A DNA stretch of 64,000 bases from Panonychus citri (Eukaryota; Arthropoda; Arachnida; Trombidiformes; Tetranychidae): assembly GCF_014898815.1 (NCBI RefSeq), contig NW_026515473.1, positions 620,001 through 684,000 on the forward strand. Reading direction: 5' to 3'. The translations under genes and the position numbers were made by a program. A model generated the notes under the pieces. That model saw nothing but the letters and a program-made list of their open reading frames with translations, did not search any database and had not been told where the DNA came from. Positions 23,201 to 33,334 of the stretch are shown in pieces. Numbering within the stretch: the first letter of the stretch is position 1; the number at the start of each line of letters is the position of its first letter.

Positions 23201-23334
23201 TCACATGAATCGGTTGACAGGCAAGCCTCGAGTTCACAATTTAATATAAGAGTTTGTTCAGTTGGGTGAACCTCAAGATTTTTCAGATTAATATTTCGAT
23301 GAACAGTTTTACCGTTTTCAGTGATTTCATCCAT
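20227..23334 (-). CDS. KIFAP3: Kinesin-associated protein 3 (KAP3), intronless
   Basis: One uninterrupted frame of 1035 residues. The N-terminus (NLEVHPTEQTLILNCELEA, then RLKSLQETSDIDSIVSQV) matches the start of the KAP family, and the body from about residue 200 is an armadillo-repeat array. KAP is the non-motor subunit of heterotrimeric kinesin-2, linking the KIF3 motors to cargo and to intraflagellar transport. It is clearly larger than human KAP3 (792). The excess is in three low-complexity pieces: an Asn/Gln/Ser-rich insert around residues 110-190, a Ser-rich insert near 340-375, and an acidic Asn/Ser-rich C-terminal extension from about 900. Lack of introns in a 3.1 kb gene is unusual for this window. 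Confidence 0.92.
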   Translation of the reverse strand: MDEITENGKTVHRNINLKNLEVHPTEQTLILNCELEACLSTDSCENSFLEVNREFQRYIRLKSLQETSDIDSIVSQVIAKSKGLLTESHRDEIKQLIVYLKNRSIQSAVRATATGATFDSFRPKTAGGRLTNSNSNQQQQQQFTNGHNGDSSNGHFHRARLTSSTSVNSFPSNGLENRSFVNRGGGSLALESIFSDIKRLINRLPIDDANENVNLNSVDYYAELFYEDNGKKLKGASAIYQLALNHDNLLALSNNEPLHLVLARLLREDGRKNLDLGTILIGIFANFSIYRQFHPIITKYKVGALCLEAVQGELEREEILFADLADIQEAMKSECHSLSNSIHSSMSYSHLSTLSAPNSGLSSSRQSSAGLTSEYERSLRKYQNLVVKQNLFLRAAYTVLLHLSEDRNIEIKMVNKGIIGCLVKTLDRENWFQLLFLSIQFLKRLSVYEENKDSILSMGIVDKLSTILENQITSSSIGHLINTLELVYNLSFDSKFRSSIIHNNLVSKIFSFLPRAIKSQSQPSSTNGNNLSFTGNNISSNNLILEKLIYQIIYLLTIESKHRVLVTLSLGPDRIHLLTDRVIKHLNDPKKCFPFTELIGLVINLSTNRRNAQLICDKDRLKRLLDHIVTLLINGQQSVTQDDIMILKLIRNLSQHEDSYKMIYLDYLESLVSLLVKRSPQLIDSTSQLLLTQGNQQQQLINEDNNLNCDSMVSIEILGILGNMINLPGVDWLTLSSSKGLFKWISSVLSTRRNSHEDDLILECIQVISCLINNRESCLYALKFDCLKLLINTLNGKQEEDEIVLQIIFTFHLMLREPDVRKMILSPETQVMAYLFDLMNDKNQEIRKLCKASLNIIFEAEDGHKDKIREESFKIYNKQWLEMILSRQENQCPISEPNGRRGLITDAPNNYKNSDKIYSNSNGDHDFDGDDGDENYHFRNNDDDLIGMTYNNLVLRTDILSESPPSSGPTMTDDQEASSCSINESTINNQSSLINSRPQTGYKKRGTRRTIKSSSIANDQRSTVTTNTSKNIIHL

Positions 23335-23915
23335 CGGTCAAAAGTCACAGTGGTCAAGTTAACACAGAAGAAAATTAAAAATGTAACCTTAATGTTACTT
23401 GTATCCAAATGTCCAAAGGGAAACCGTTATTTTGATCTTTCACTTTGAATCCATGATTGAATTAAATTGAGAAAATCAAATTTAAACCTGATAATAGAAA
23501 TGAATCTTAATATTATCATATGGATAAAGGTAAACATTAGATTTTGGTGTTGGTATTAAGATTATCATATGAATGAGATTAAGACAATAATCTCAATGAT
23601 CAAGAATATTGGTAAATCACTTTAGGATGTTGATCTTTTAACAATTACCACTCGTAATAAAGATAAATTGGTTGATTAGGAGGAATCACTTTCTCGATGT
23701 GGGTATTTAAGTACAGAAACACTAATTGTTTACAATTGAAATGGTTGTGAGATTGAAGAAAGTGGCTCGAAGGCAATTGAAGACAATACAATTAACCCCC
23801 TGTTAATTAGTTCCACTGATTATCACCAAGATGACCTGATTAGGATTCTTTTATTGTTATTAAATGAATAATAACATCACCGAGATTCTAGTAACCATGG
23901 CAAAGAAAAAAAGAG

Positions 23916-23965
<50 letters not shown>

Positions 23966-24458
23966 GAGGCCAACATATTGTGGTCTCTTTTTGATAATAT
24001 CGACAGAGTTTCGAAGATAAAATAGACAGAGAAGAAAATAAAATTCTATTCTTTTTCCTTCTTTTAATCGATCGATCGACTTTCACCGATCTACATTTAG
24101 CTCTTAATTATTGATCATTAATTCAAATTATCTCCATGATCTTTTCAGTACCTCATCTTAATTCATAATCATTTCCACAGTTCAGCTGATCCAAAGTTCA
24201 TAAAACTTTTATTGTTTTTCTAAGATTTTACTTTCTATTTGTTCAACTAATTTACTAATCTCTTGATTAGATTGGGTATAAATGACAAACGGTGAAGGCA
24301 CTTGAACAGAGTAAATATTAATTCTTAAATGAGTTAATTATGTAATTAGAAAGATAATAATAAAGAGAAAGAGATAAAAAAATGAACAAAATGGCGATGT
24401 TTTCCATTCAGTATCTTCATTTGTGTTCCCCATGGTTCGTGTTAATCGTATCGTTAAT
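23335..24458. other. Intergenic between KAP3 and the isomerase gene
   Basis: No gene seen. Contains the long GA microsatellite listed separately and presumably the KAP3 promoter. Confidence 0.45.
23918..23961. repeat. (GA)n microsatellite
   Basis: About 22 uninterrupted AG/GA units. An open frame on the minus strand across it is only a product of the repeat. Confidence 0.95.
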
Positions 24459-25268
24459 TCATCGGGTATAACTTGAAATCCATGATAAATCCGTTAAGGT
24501 TGAACATTTAAACTCTAATCCAATGTAACCGAAATAAACATCTCTCAATATCTTCAAGATGTAACGATAATCAATCTCACCAGTATTGAAAGGATTATCT
24601 CTCCATGGAACCTGAGAAACTTGAACGTGTCCAGTTAATGGCATGTACTTCCTAATTGTTTCAGATAAATTTCCTTCTAATCGTTGAAGATGATAAATAT
24701 CAGTTAAGAGACGTAAATTATCATGTTTACAATTTTGGACAATTTGATAGCCCAATTTGTAAGATCTGAGGTAATAATTTTCCCTCTCCTTAAGTGAAAG
24801 CGGTTCAATTAGACAGGTAATCTTTTCCTCGCCCAAATAGTGAACTGAATCATATAAAAGGTTAACAATTTTTTCACTATTCGGATTAAGTTCATCAGGA
24901 TTATTCTGTTTACAGGAAAGATCACCAAGGATTAGGTGAACCTTTGAACAGCCCAGAAATTTAGCATATTCAAGTGTCTTCTCAAGAACGGTTCGTTTAT
25001 ATTCATCAAAGGTTGGAACTTGTTCACCAGGGAAAACGTTGAACAAAGCAGGGGAATTAATCAGTTCCCATGTAGGTAATTTAGCTCCACGTTTGGAACA
25101 TGAATCAAATATTTCTCTCCATTCATCGATTGATAAAATGTACGGATCTTGACATTCAACTGCGTCAAAGTGTATCGGTGATCTGAAACAAATGTATTCG
25201 TATCTTTCCTTGAGTGTCGGCAAATCGGTGAACATGGTTGAAATATTACAGGCAAATTTGATATACAT
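24459..25268 (-). CDS. HYI: Hydroxypyruvate isomerase-like protein
   Basis: A single exon of 269 residues from MYIKFACNISTMF. The frame extends 12 codons upstream to 25304, but homologues begin with this short strand directly, so I prefer the start at 25268. It is a TIM-barrel sugar isomerase of the xylose-isomerase-like/Hyi group: FDAVECQDPY near the first strands, HLILGD mid-barrel, CLIEPLS and LLTDIYHLQRLEGNL with the family's Glu and Asp metal ligands, GHVQVSQVPWRDNP with the His, and IGLEFK at the end. The enzyme converts hydroxypyruvate and tartronate semialdehyde; animal substrates are poorly defined. It is close to human HYI in length (277). Confidence 0.88.
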   Translation of the reverse strand: MYIKFACNISTMFTDLPTLKERYEYICFRSPIHFDAVECQDPYILSIDEWREIFDSCSKRGAKLPTWELINSPALFNVFPGEQVPTFDEYKRTVLEKTLEYAKFLGCSKVHLILGDLSCKQNNPDELNPNSEKIVNLLYDSVHYLGEEKITCLIEPLSLKERENYYLRSYKLGYQIVQNCKHDNLRLLTDIYHLQRLEGNLSETIRKYMPLTGHVQVSQVPWRDNPFNTGEIDYRYILKILRDVYFGYIGLEFKCSTLTDLSWISSYTR

Positions 25269-25304
25269 TTTGGATTCACAATTAAAATGCTCAATAATTA
25301 ACAC

Positions 25305-25780
25305 AAGAGAAAAATTAAATGATTCAATTAACTGACGAAAGACAAATGATAATATTCACATGTTTATCTCTCTCTCACTTGCTTTTTCCTTTCCTTGGAT
25401 ATTTTAAGAGCAATAGATTAGCAAATAGATTGAGGTATAGATACGAATTAACAATTACCTGGAATTGATTGTTAATTATTATCTTTTGTTTCTTCTAATT
25501 GCAGTCTTTCTAATTGTACAAATATTATCAAGTGTTTAATTTATTGTTCATTGATAAACAACTAGCAAAAACTACACAGTTGATGAATGTGATCATCTCT
25601 TTTGTAGGAAAAACAAAACTGTCAATTTGTTAGTTAACATCAATCGCTATTTAGAAAATTTTAACGGCAATTAATTGAGGTTACATGTGTAAATTGTAAT
25701 CATTCAATTAATCAATTTTCTTTCCATTTTTGCTGCCTCATTACTACTCAGGTAAATTGTTCAATTGTTTGATTGTTTTC
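25305..25780. other. Intergenic between the isomerase and EF-Tu genes
   Basis: Promoter side of the isomerase and 3' UTR of mitochondrial EF-Tu, both on the minus strand. Nothing else recognised. Confidence 0.4.
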
Positions 25781-27571
25781 TCAACCAAGAACTGGTTTCT
25801 TTGTATATTCTTTCAAAATTTCAGCGTATTTCTCTTGGAAGGCATCTCTCTCCTTTCGTGTTCGTCCTTTCAAGAATGCTTGTTTCTCCGTCATCGTCAT
25901 ATTGGGCATGATTTCGGTAATAACTCCAGTCGCCAATGTACAGCCCATCTCACGAATTGTGAACCTTTGTCCCTTTTCCATGACAATTGCTTTAGGAAGC
26001 TAAAAGAAGAAGAAGAATTAAACAAATTTCCATGATTGGATTAGTTTTTTGTTTTGTTTTTCCACAACGAATGCTAAATTCATGAATAGTTCATTTGAAT
26101 TTTGGCCTTTCGACTTACTTGGATTCTCATCTCAACATCTTCACCGGGCATAACCATATCTTTTTCTAACATGTCAAGTTTGAATTTCATGTCACATGTT
26201 AATGTGTATAATGTGGCAACGAGATGTTTCAATATTGGCTTTTGGAATCCTCCTTCCTCTTTAGTAAGGAAGTACACTTTGGCCATCGCATGGTCGCAAA
26301 GTTGCATCGCTCCAGGGGCACAGAGAACCATTCCACGACGGACATCTTCGCGTTTGACACCTCGAATTAGAGCTCCAATTGAATCTCCAGCTCTGGCATC
26401 TGATGATAGATGAAACAAAAATCATCAATTAGATTGTGTATTCGATGAATATTCAAAATGAAATTCTTACCATCTAAAAGTTGTTTGAACATTTCGATAC
26501 CAGCAATTGATGTTTTAATTTCTTTATCATAACCCAATATGGAAACTTCATCTCCTTTCTTTAGGATTCCTCTTTCAACTTTACCGGTTACAACGGTACC
26601 TCTTCCTTGGATCATATGAGTTCTCTCAATTGGCAACATGAAAGGTTTATCCAAAACTCTTGGTGGTTCGGGAATATGTTCATCTACAACATCTAATAAT
26701 TTGATAATCGAATCACGACCAAGTTCAGGTTTAACACCTTCTAATGCACATAAAGCTGAACCAGAAACAATTGGTACTGATTCTCCTGCAAAACCAATTT
26801 CGGTCATAACATCTCGCAATTCCATCTCAGCTAATTCAATCATCTCCTGATCAGCGATATCAGTTTTATTCAAATAAACGACTATATGTTCAATACCTGA
26901 ATAGTAATGAATGAAACGAATATGAATTAACATCATATATTTAGAAAATATGATCTTCTTTTTCAATCTTAATTACCTATTTGCTTAGCTAAGACAAGAT
27001 GCTCTCTGGTCTGGGGCATGGGTCCTTCGGTAGCAGCAACAACCAAAATACTTCCGTCCATAATATTGGTTCCAGTGATCATATTTTTGATATAATCAGC
27101 GTGACCTAAGAATGGTAAGTGAGAGAGAAAGAGAGAGATTAGTGTAATTGTAGATAATCGAATGTCTTAACCTTTTAACTTACCAGGACAATCTGTGTGA
27201 CCATAATGTCTCTTGTCGGTTGAATACTCAACATGAGCCGAGTTAATTGTGATACCTCTCTGCCTTTCTTGTGGAGCATTATCAATGTCTTCATAAGATT
27301 TAACTTTGGCTAATTTTCTCTCAGCCAAAATGGTCGTAATGGCGGCGGTAAGAGTTGTCTTTCCATGATCAACATGTCCAATTGTACCAATATTTATGTG
27401 AGGCTTATCCCGAGAATAGGTTTTCTTGGCTCCTGCACCGCCAGGTCCTGGTCCTTTTTTAGGTACTTTAGGCTCGGTGGCATAAAGACGGGTAACAACT
27501 CTCAAGGAATCGATTAAATTTCTATTGGTACCGACAAGAAATAGTCGAGCATTTGAAGAAATATGAAACAT
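25781..27571 (-). CDS. TUFM: Mitochondrial elongation factor Tu
   Basis: Five exons, 27184-27571, 26977-27105, 26471-26896, 26119-26399 and 25781-25999, close exactly to 480 residues. A basic N-terminal leader rich in Arg and Ser (about residues 1-50) is a mitochondrial targeting sequence. The GTPase motifs are all present: GHVDHGKT (P-loop), RGITINSAHVEY (switch I), DCPGHADY (switch II), NKTD and SGSAL. Domains 2 and 3 follow with GRGTVVTGKVERG and the C-terminal FTIREMGCTLATGVITEI. It brings aminoacyl-tRNA to the mitochondrial ribosome. The third base-recognition motif is NKTD rather than the usual NK(V/A/C)D, a conservative change. Confidence 0.95.
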
Positions 27572-30500
27572 TTAGTAAAATTGGTTACAATAAATGACAA
27601 GGAAAAAAAACAAGAAGAAACCAAAGGTAAAGAAACAATAACCTCCTGGTAACACCAGCAAATTAGAGCCAAAGATTAAACAACAGCAATTAATTTGATA
27701 AGATTCTTTAATTATATCGATTATCCAAAAATATAATAGAAGTCACAATTAAATTAATTAATGAGATGAAAACATTGAATTGAAAATTCAACATGTGCTC
27801 AATAAGGGAAAGTATAATAATTGCGAAAATTTGATTTTCTGTTGATCAGATTTGGATTTTTTTCTTAATTATGATTTAAAAGGTTAATCAAAGATCACAA
27901 TTGATAAATTGGAAGAAATGTTCAGATTAATTGAACAAAAATCGAGTTCTAATGTAATCGTATCGAAGGAAATAAAAAACGACCATTACTCTGGAATTGA
28001 TTGTCAATTGATTGGGTTTAATTTTCCTAATCAACGAAACTAAATGTCCGATAATCAAATACAAATTGTAAATGATAATCATGTGCTTTGGATTTTAATC
28101 ATTGAAAAATGAAACAAGTATCTTGATTGTATAATCTGGAATCTATTACTAAACTAATTGTTAGTTCATTTGCAAATCAAATTGATCCTTAATCATAATA
28201 CAAAAATAACTTTCAATTGAATTGATTTCTAGTTCAAACATGATTAGTATTGATTGTCCAATGAATTGTATTACAATTGCTATCTTAAAGTAACTTGATG
28301 ATAAGGGTTGATGATTGTTCAGACAGGTAAGACAATTAGTTAATGGTTAAGGTGGTAAACAAACAATTAACCTTGTAGTTAATGAAAGTGACAAGAAGAT
28401 AGAGTTAATTGTCAATCAATGAGTATTTCAGATGAATGATTGATTGTTTGATTTGATGAAAGAAAAACAAAATAGATTAACAGGTCCACTAAATTAATGA
28501 TAATTTTCAACAACAACAATTAAATAAAGAGACAAATTGAAAGAAGAATAAAAAAAAATTAAGTTAATCATTGTTAATCAGCGGAAGTTAAATAATCAAA
28601 GTTCATCTGATGATTATCAGGTCAACCATATCCCAATCGAAAACAATTAACAGTTAATTCTGTCATGAATGAATGAATTTTCATCAATCATCATCACCAA
28701 TAATCAACAATTAACAACCACCACCAGAGTTAATTGTAATCGTTGTTTTTAAAGGACAACAATCAAATGAAATCACCAATTTTTAGGAAATACAAAAAGG
28801 TGATTAAAAAAAAAGATTCACTAACAAACCATTTAGTAAATTGTTGTTACCCAAACAATTAGATTTGTAGGATTGATTAGTAAAAAGAAAATTACAATTA
28901 AAAGTTAATTGAAATGAGAAGTGACTCTTAATTGTTACAATTGTATGAAAAAAAATCACTAAATTTAGTTTAACTTGAATTGTTAAGTTACTTTAATCAA
29001 AGGAAAAACTTTTAAATGTTTCAACTTTTTTACACCTTGAGAGATTTAATTGAATCATTAAAGTTGATGATTAACTTAAATTACAATTATCATTGATCAT
29101 GAAGCTTAATTACAATTAAATAGAAACTGAGAAAGTGATTGTTTCCATAAACAATTAAGATTGATCACTAAATCAGAGTGATCAACATGATGATCTTTAT
29201 TTGTTGATTTCTTTCAAAATTATACAATCAACAATTCCAGGTCTTAATTGCTTCCTTAATCAACTTGATTAACAAGAATAACCATTGAAAAATTGACCCA
29301 ATCAAGTGAACATTACAATCTAGAAATTAAAGACAATTAAAAAGAAACTGTAACCAACAATTAACAATAAATTAACCATAATGATCGTTACCTGATTATC
29401 TCAGTGTTTCATTAATCAACTTAATTACTATAAGATTAACTTGAAAATGATTAAAAATACATTTAATTGTCGATTGAAAAAAAAAGACTCAAAGTAAATA
29501 AAGATGCAACAATTTAAAGGGTAAAAAGTAATCAAAAAATTGATGAAGGAAAAAAATTGATTGGTTGGATTGTAATTAACACGTTGATTTAGATGATTAA
29601 CTTTTAATTAGACGAATCAGTGATTAGCAAGTGGATTAATTTGATTGTCATCTCATTGACCATTTCTAAATCCTGATTTATCAACTGTTCATCTAAATCA
29701 ACTAATTAATCACCAATAATATCAATCAATATTATCAATGAGTCGATCAACAATTTAAACACTGATTAGTTAATGATAATCGTGATTAGAAAACGATTAA
29801 TATAGTTACTAATTAGGTTTGATGTCTACAAGGGATTAGTTGGCTAATTAATAATCTTTGAGTGAAGTTAATTTCTAATTATATTCCGAACAATCAATAA
29901 GTTGATTTAGTTAGCGAAAAAAAATTTCTCAATTCCAGAATTTGATTCGTACGATATGCAAATCAATTGATAATCTTAATTGTCTCTGCAACTCACTCCC
30001 TAATCACAAACAGTTAATTACTACAAATCAAACTAATCTCACAATAAACGTGACGAAATCTTCACAAAATATTTAATTTACTTCATTTGCATACCAACAA
30101 TTAGCTAATTACTGTTTTGATACAGATCATCAGTTAGTCGATAAAATTTCAACTCATTTCCTTATGGAAAAGGTAATGATGATTACAATTAATTAGTCGC
30201 TAATTAATTTACGATTTCATGAGAGAAAAGCTACCAAACAAATGATGGTCACTTAATTGTCAACCAAAAAAGATGAAGAAAAACAATTACGACAATTAAA
30301 GTTAGTTGATGGTTAATTAAATCGAGTGTTTCTTTTTCTGATTATTCGTAAAAAAAACAAACGATCAAGAGCCTAAAGGGTAAAAATTTCATTCGAATCC
30401 AATTTAAAATCAGCTAAGAAAAACGGGCGAGGCTTTTGATTCATTCTCGTGAGGTACACAATCGCTTACACGGAATTGAGGTCAATCACTAACCACTAAC

Positions 30501-31547
30501 CGTTTGGGCCGAAAGTGAGAGAGAAAAATAAATTAATCCTTCATCCAAACTGGACACTACTCTATTTCCGGATCAACAACATAACTGTTGATCCAATTTA
30601 CCTTTTTGTTACTTGTCTCCATCATCAACAGGTAACAACTTGTTGATGTAAAAATGTTTTTTTCTTCTTTACCTGTTATAATTGTATCGATTACCAGATT
30701 ATTATTATTATTATCGTTAAATTGTTGTTACCATTTTAAATCTAAATCTGTTGATACCAAATTCAGAGTATCTCATAGTTGCTTATCGCCTGAGGGTAAT
30801 GAACAAAATCGCATTTACAGGAACCGAAACAAAAATCATCTGAATGACTTTTTTCCCTATTTTTGTGAATGGACATTTTCTGACCTTTTGGTCAACTTTT
30901 CATTTTATTTTGAGGACTTTTAGTACATCTAAACTCGTCGTATGTCCAGTTAATCCATCCGAGAATCATTTTTCACTCATAATCCCGAAAAAAACTTCAA
31001 TCTAATTGTTACAATTTTATCATCATCGCCAAATAGTAGGAAGAATAATATATAATAATAATAAATCTTCATCATTGAAGAGAAGAAGAAATAAAAAATT
31101 GTTCATTTTCGAAATCAGTTGATAACAATGAAGTGATAATGATGTGGCTCATGATGATGATGAAGATTAAGATATTAATAATGATGATGATGATTAAGAT
31201 GATGGACTAAATGAAAAGGGAAGGATCAAGTTTCAGATTGAAAATGAAAGTGAAAAAAGGGAAAAATTTTCATGAAGTGAAAATGAACTGAACCAGGAGA
31301 GAGAAAGAAAAGAAAAGAAAAGAGAAAGAAAGAAAGAGAAAGAGAAAGAGAGAGTAAAGAAAGAGAAAGTTCTGATTAGATTAGAACTTGTATTCTCTTT
31401 CAATGAATTGGCTTCGGTTGCGATGTGGGTCGGCCTGAATCTCTTAAGGTCCATCCTTTTTTCAGTCTTCTCGATTCTCTATCTTTTTTTGGTCTCTTCC
31501 ATTAGTGTGATCATATTTTTACCTGAGCTCCCGTTTTGTTCCCGGTG
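27572..31547. other. Gene-poor stretch of about 4 kb
   Basis: No supported gene on either strand. The sequence is dominated by short AT words, with CAATTAA, TTAATTGT and GATTAA recurring in almost every line. Open frames at 30654-30923 and 31233-31454 are low in complexity and unsupported. Trinucleotide-like GAT repeats lie at about 31150-31200 and a purine-rich GA/GAAA tract at about 31300-31360. It holds the upstream region of mitochondrial EF-Tu. Confidence 0.45.
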
Positions 31548-31555
31548 TATAAAAG
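31548..31555 (+). promoter_or_regulatory. TATA box of the glycine-rich secreted protein gene
   Basis: TATAAAAG with a G-rich lead (CCGGTG). A start site about 30 bases on (near 31580) would give a 5' UTR interrupted by an intron of about 280 bp (donor GTACGT at 31672, acceptor TTTACAG ending 31948). It is the clearest core promoter in the window. Confidence 0.75.
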
Positions 31556-31974
31556 TTGATCTGAATCGACATTAAAACACCAGTTGAACAAGTTGCTTTA
31601 ATCGACAAACATCAATAATCAATACAATTCCTTATTCACTTCAATTTCTTACACTTTTGATCTTTCGATCTGTACGTATCTAATTCGTAACGTTATAACT
31701 GTTTCTAGCGTTCCAATCACAAAGTTGATTAAGACAATTTAAAGTGCTAACGATTAAAAGGTTACAATTGACAAAAAGAAGAAAATTTTTTATTCTAATT
31801 GTCCATTGATTACCTAATCATCAAATATTCATATTGTGTTAATCTTAATTATCTGAGTGCTTGGAACGCTAATCAACTTTTAATACCAATTGGATTTAAA
31901 TTTAATCAACTAATTATAATTTTCTCTCCTTTTCTTGTCCATTTACAGTTACACACAAACAAACAAATCCAAAA

Positions 31975-32377
31975 ATGAAATTCACTTTGGTAAGTTTATT
32001 TTTCCATCTCTTGTAATTAAATCAAATGATTATGATGATTGATTAATTGTCTTCTTTTTGCTTTGATTGTTTAGATCGCTCTTACTTGCCTTTTCGCCGT
32101 CGCTTGCGCCCAATACGATGCCTACCAAGGTGAAGCTGGTGGCATGGGCGAAGCTGGTCCATACTCTGGTGCTGAAGGTGCTGGTGCTTACGAAGGTGCT
32201 GATGCCGCTGGATACGGTGGACACGAAGGTTCATACGATGAAAACGCTGCCGCTGGTTATGGTGGAGGTTATGAATCTGAAGGTGAAGCCGGAGGTGAAG
32301 GTGCCACCGGTTACGGTGCTGGTGTTGGTGCTGGAGCTGAACAAGGAGGTTATGAACAATATGAAGCTTACGTTTAA
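31975..32377 (+). CDS. Small glycine-rich secreted protein
   Basis: Two coding exons, 31975-31989 and 32075-32377, give 105 residues. MKFTLIALTCLFAVACAQ is a clear signal peptide split by an intron after five codons, the layout common in arthropod cuticle and secreted structural protein genes. The mature part is Gly, Ala, Glu and Tyr only in the main, in loose repeats such as GAGAYEGADAAGYGG. Third positions are richer in C and G than in neighbours, and there is a TATA box and a 5' UTR intron, all suggesting strong expression. It could be a cuticle, silk-related or secretory-gland protein; the sequence does not decide. A polyadenylation signal is at 32744-32749. Confidence 0.82.
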
Positions 32378-33334
32378 ATGATCAATTAACCATAGGGCTG
32401 GTCACCTAATTAATGATCAATGATCACTGATTTACCTCACCAATGATCAACTAAACATATCTTCCTCTCTCTCTCTCTATCTCTTATAACAACTTTGATC
32501 TTTTCTTCATCAATTATCATTCAGATTTCATGATATTCATTCAGATTAATCCTGATTTTCCTGATGAATCATCAATATATCGGAAATGATTGAAAAAAGA
32601 ATTCGAGAAAAGTTTCTATTTGTAATATTTTCTTTTCCTCCTTTCCACCCACTTATATATCTTTCTCCCACCCTCAATCCATCATGTAAATTACTTCCCG
32701 CTCCCCCACACACACTATCTCTCTCAATTCTGTTCTAGGTGTAAATAAATTCAACTTCCTCTTAAACTAAACTCTAAAACAAAAACAAAAACAAATCGAC
32801 TCTCAAAACTTTCATTTACTATTTCCGGTTATCTCAATTAAGATGATAATTATGAGTTTGAAAACAATCAGCAACTTTTATGATTATAATAAATTCAGTT
32901 TATTATTTACCACAATCAACAGTTTTAAAGTTAAATTAATAATACATTGAAAATTAAATTATGCACAATCAAATCGGAAATTTGCCTTAAGCAATCAAAA
33001 TATGATGATTAATCCAATCAAGTGAATTAACTTTAGGGATAAAGTTAATTACAGATTATGATGAAAAAAAAAGATCCTCATGAATGTTAAATGATTGTGA
33101 TCAATTTTTTTGATTCATTTTCACCATCATGTCAATAATAACTCGTTGTGTTTACATTTCCGTGATCAATATTTGGCACAATTAACACAATTCACTTTCT
33201 AATCATCATGTTTAAATTGTTATCTACAGAATCTTATTCACCCTTAGGTGAGAAAAGTTTCTCACAAATAATAACAATAAGCTGACCACCACTTCCTCTT
33301 CCGCTGGACCTTTTTCATCACTTTAAATACTTGA
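32378..33334. other. 3' UTR and convergent flank, nothing else seen
   Basis: 3' UTR of the glycine-rich gene with AATAAA at 32744-32749, then the 3' side of the chitin synthase gene. CT-rich tracts at 32460-32485. Confidence 0.45.

Noticed and set aside
23877..24086. Minus-strand frame across the GA microsatellite
   Set aside because: Its translation is the Leu/Ser repeat of the microsatellite.
30654..31454. Open frames at 30654-30923 (+) and 31233-31454 (-)
   Set aside because: Low-complexity, no family resemblance, no splice context, in a gene-poor stretch.
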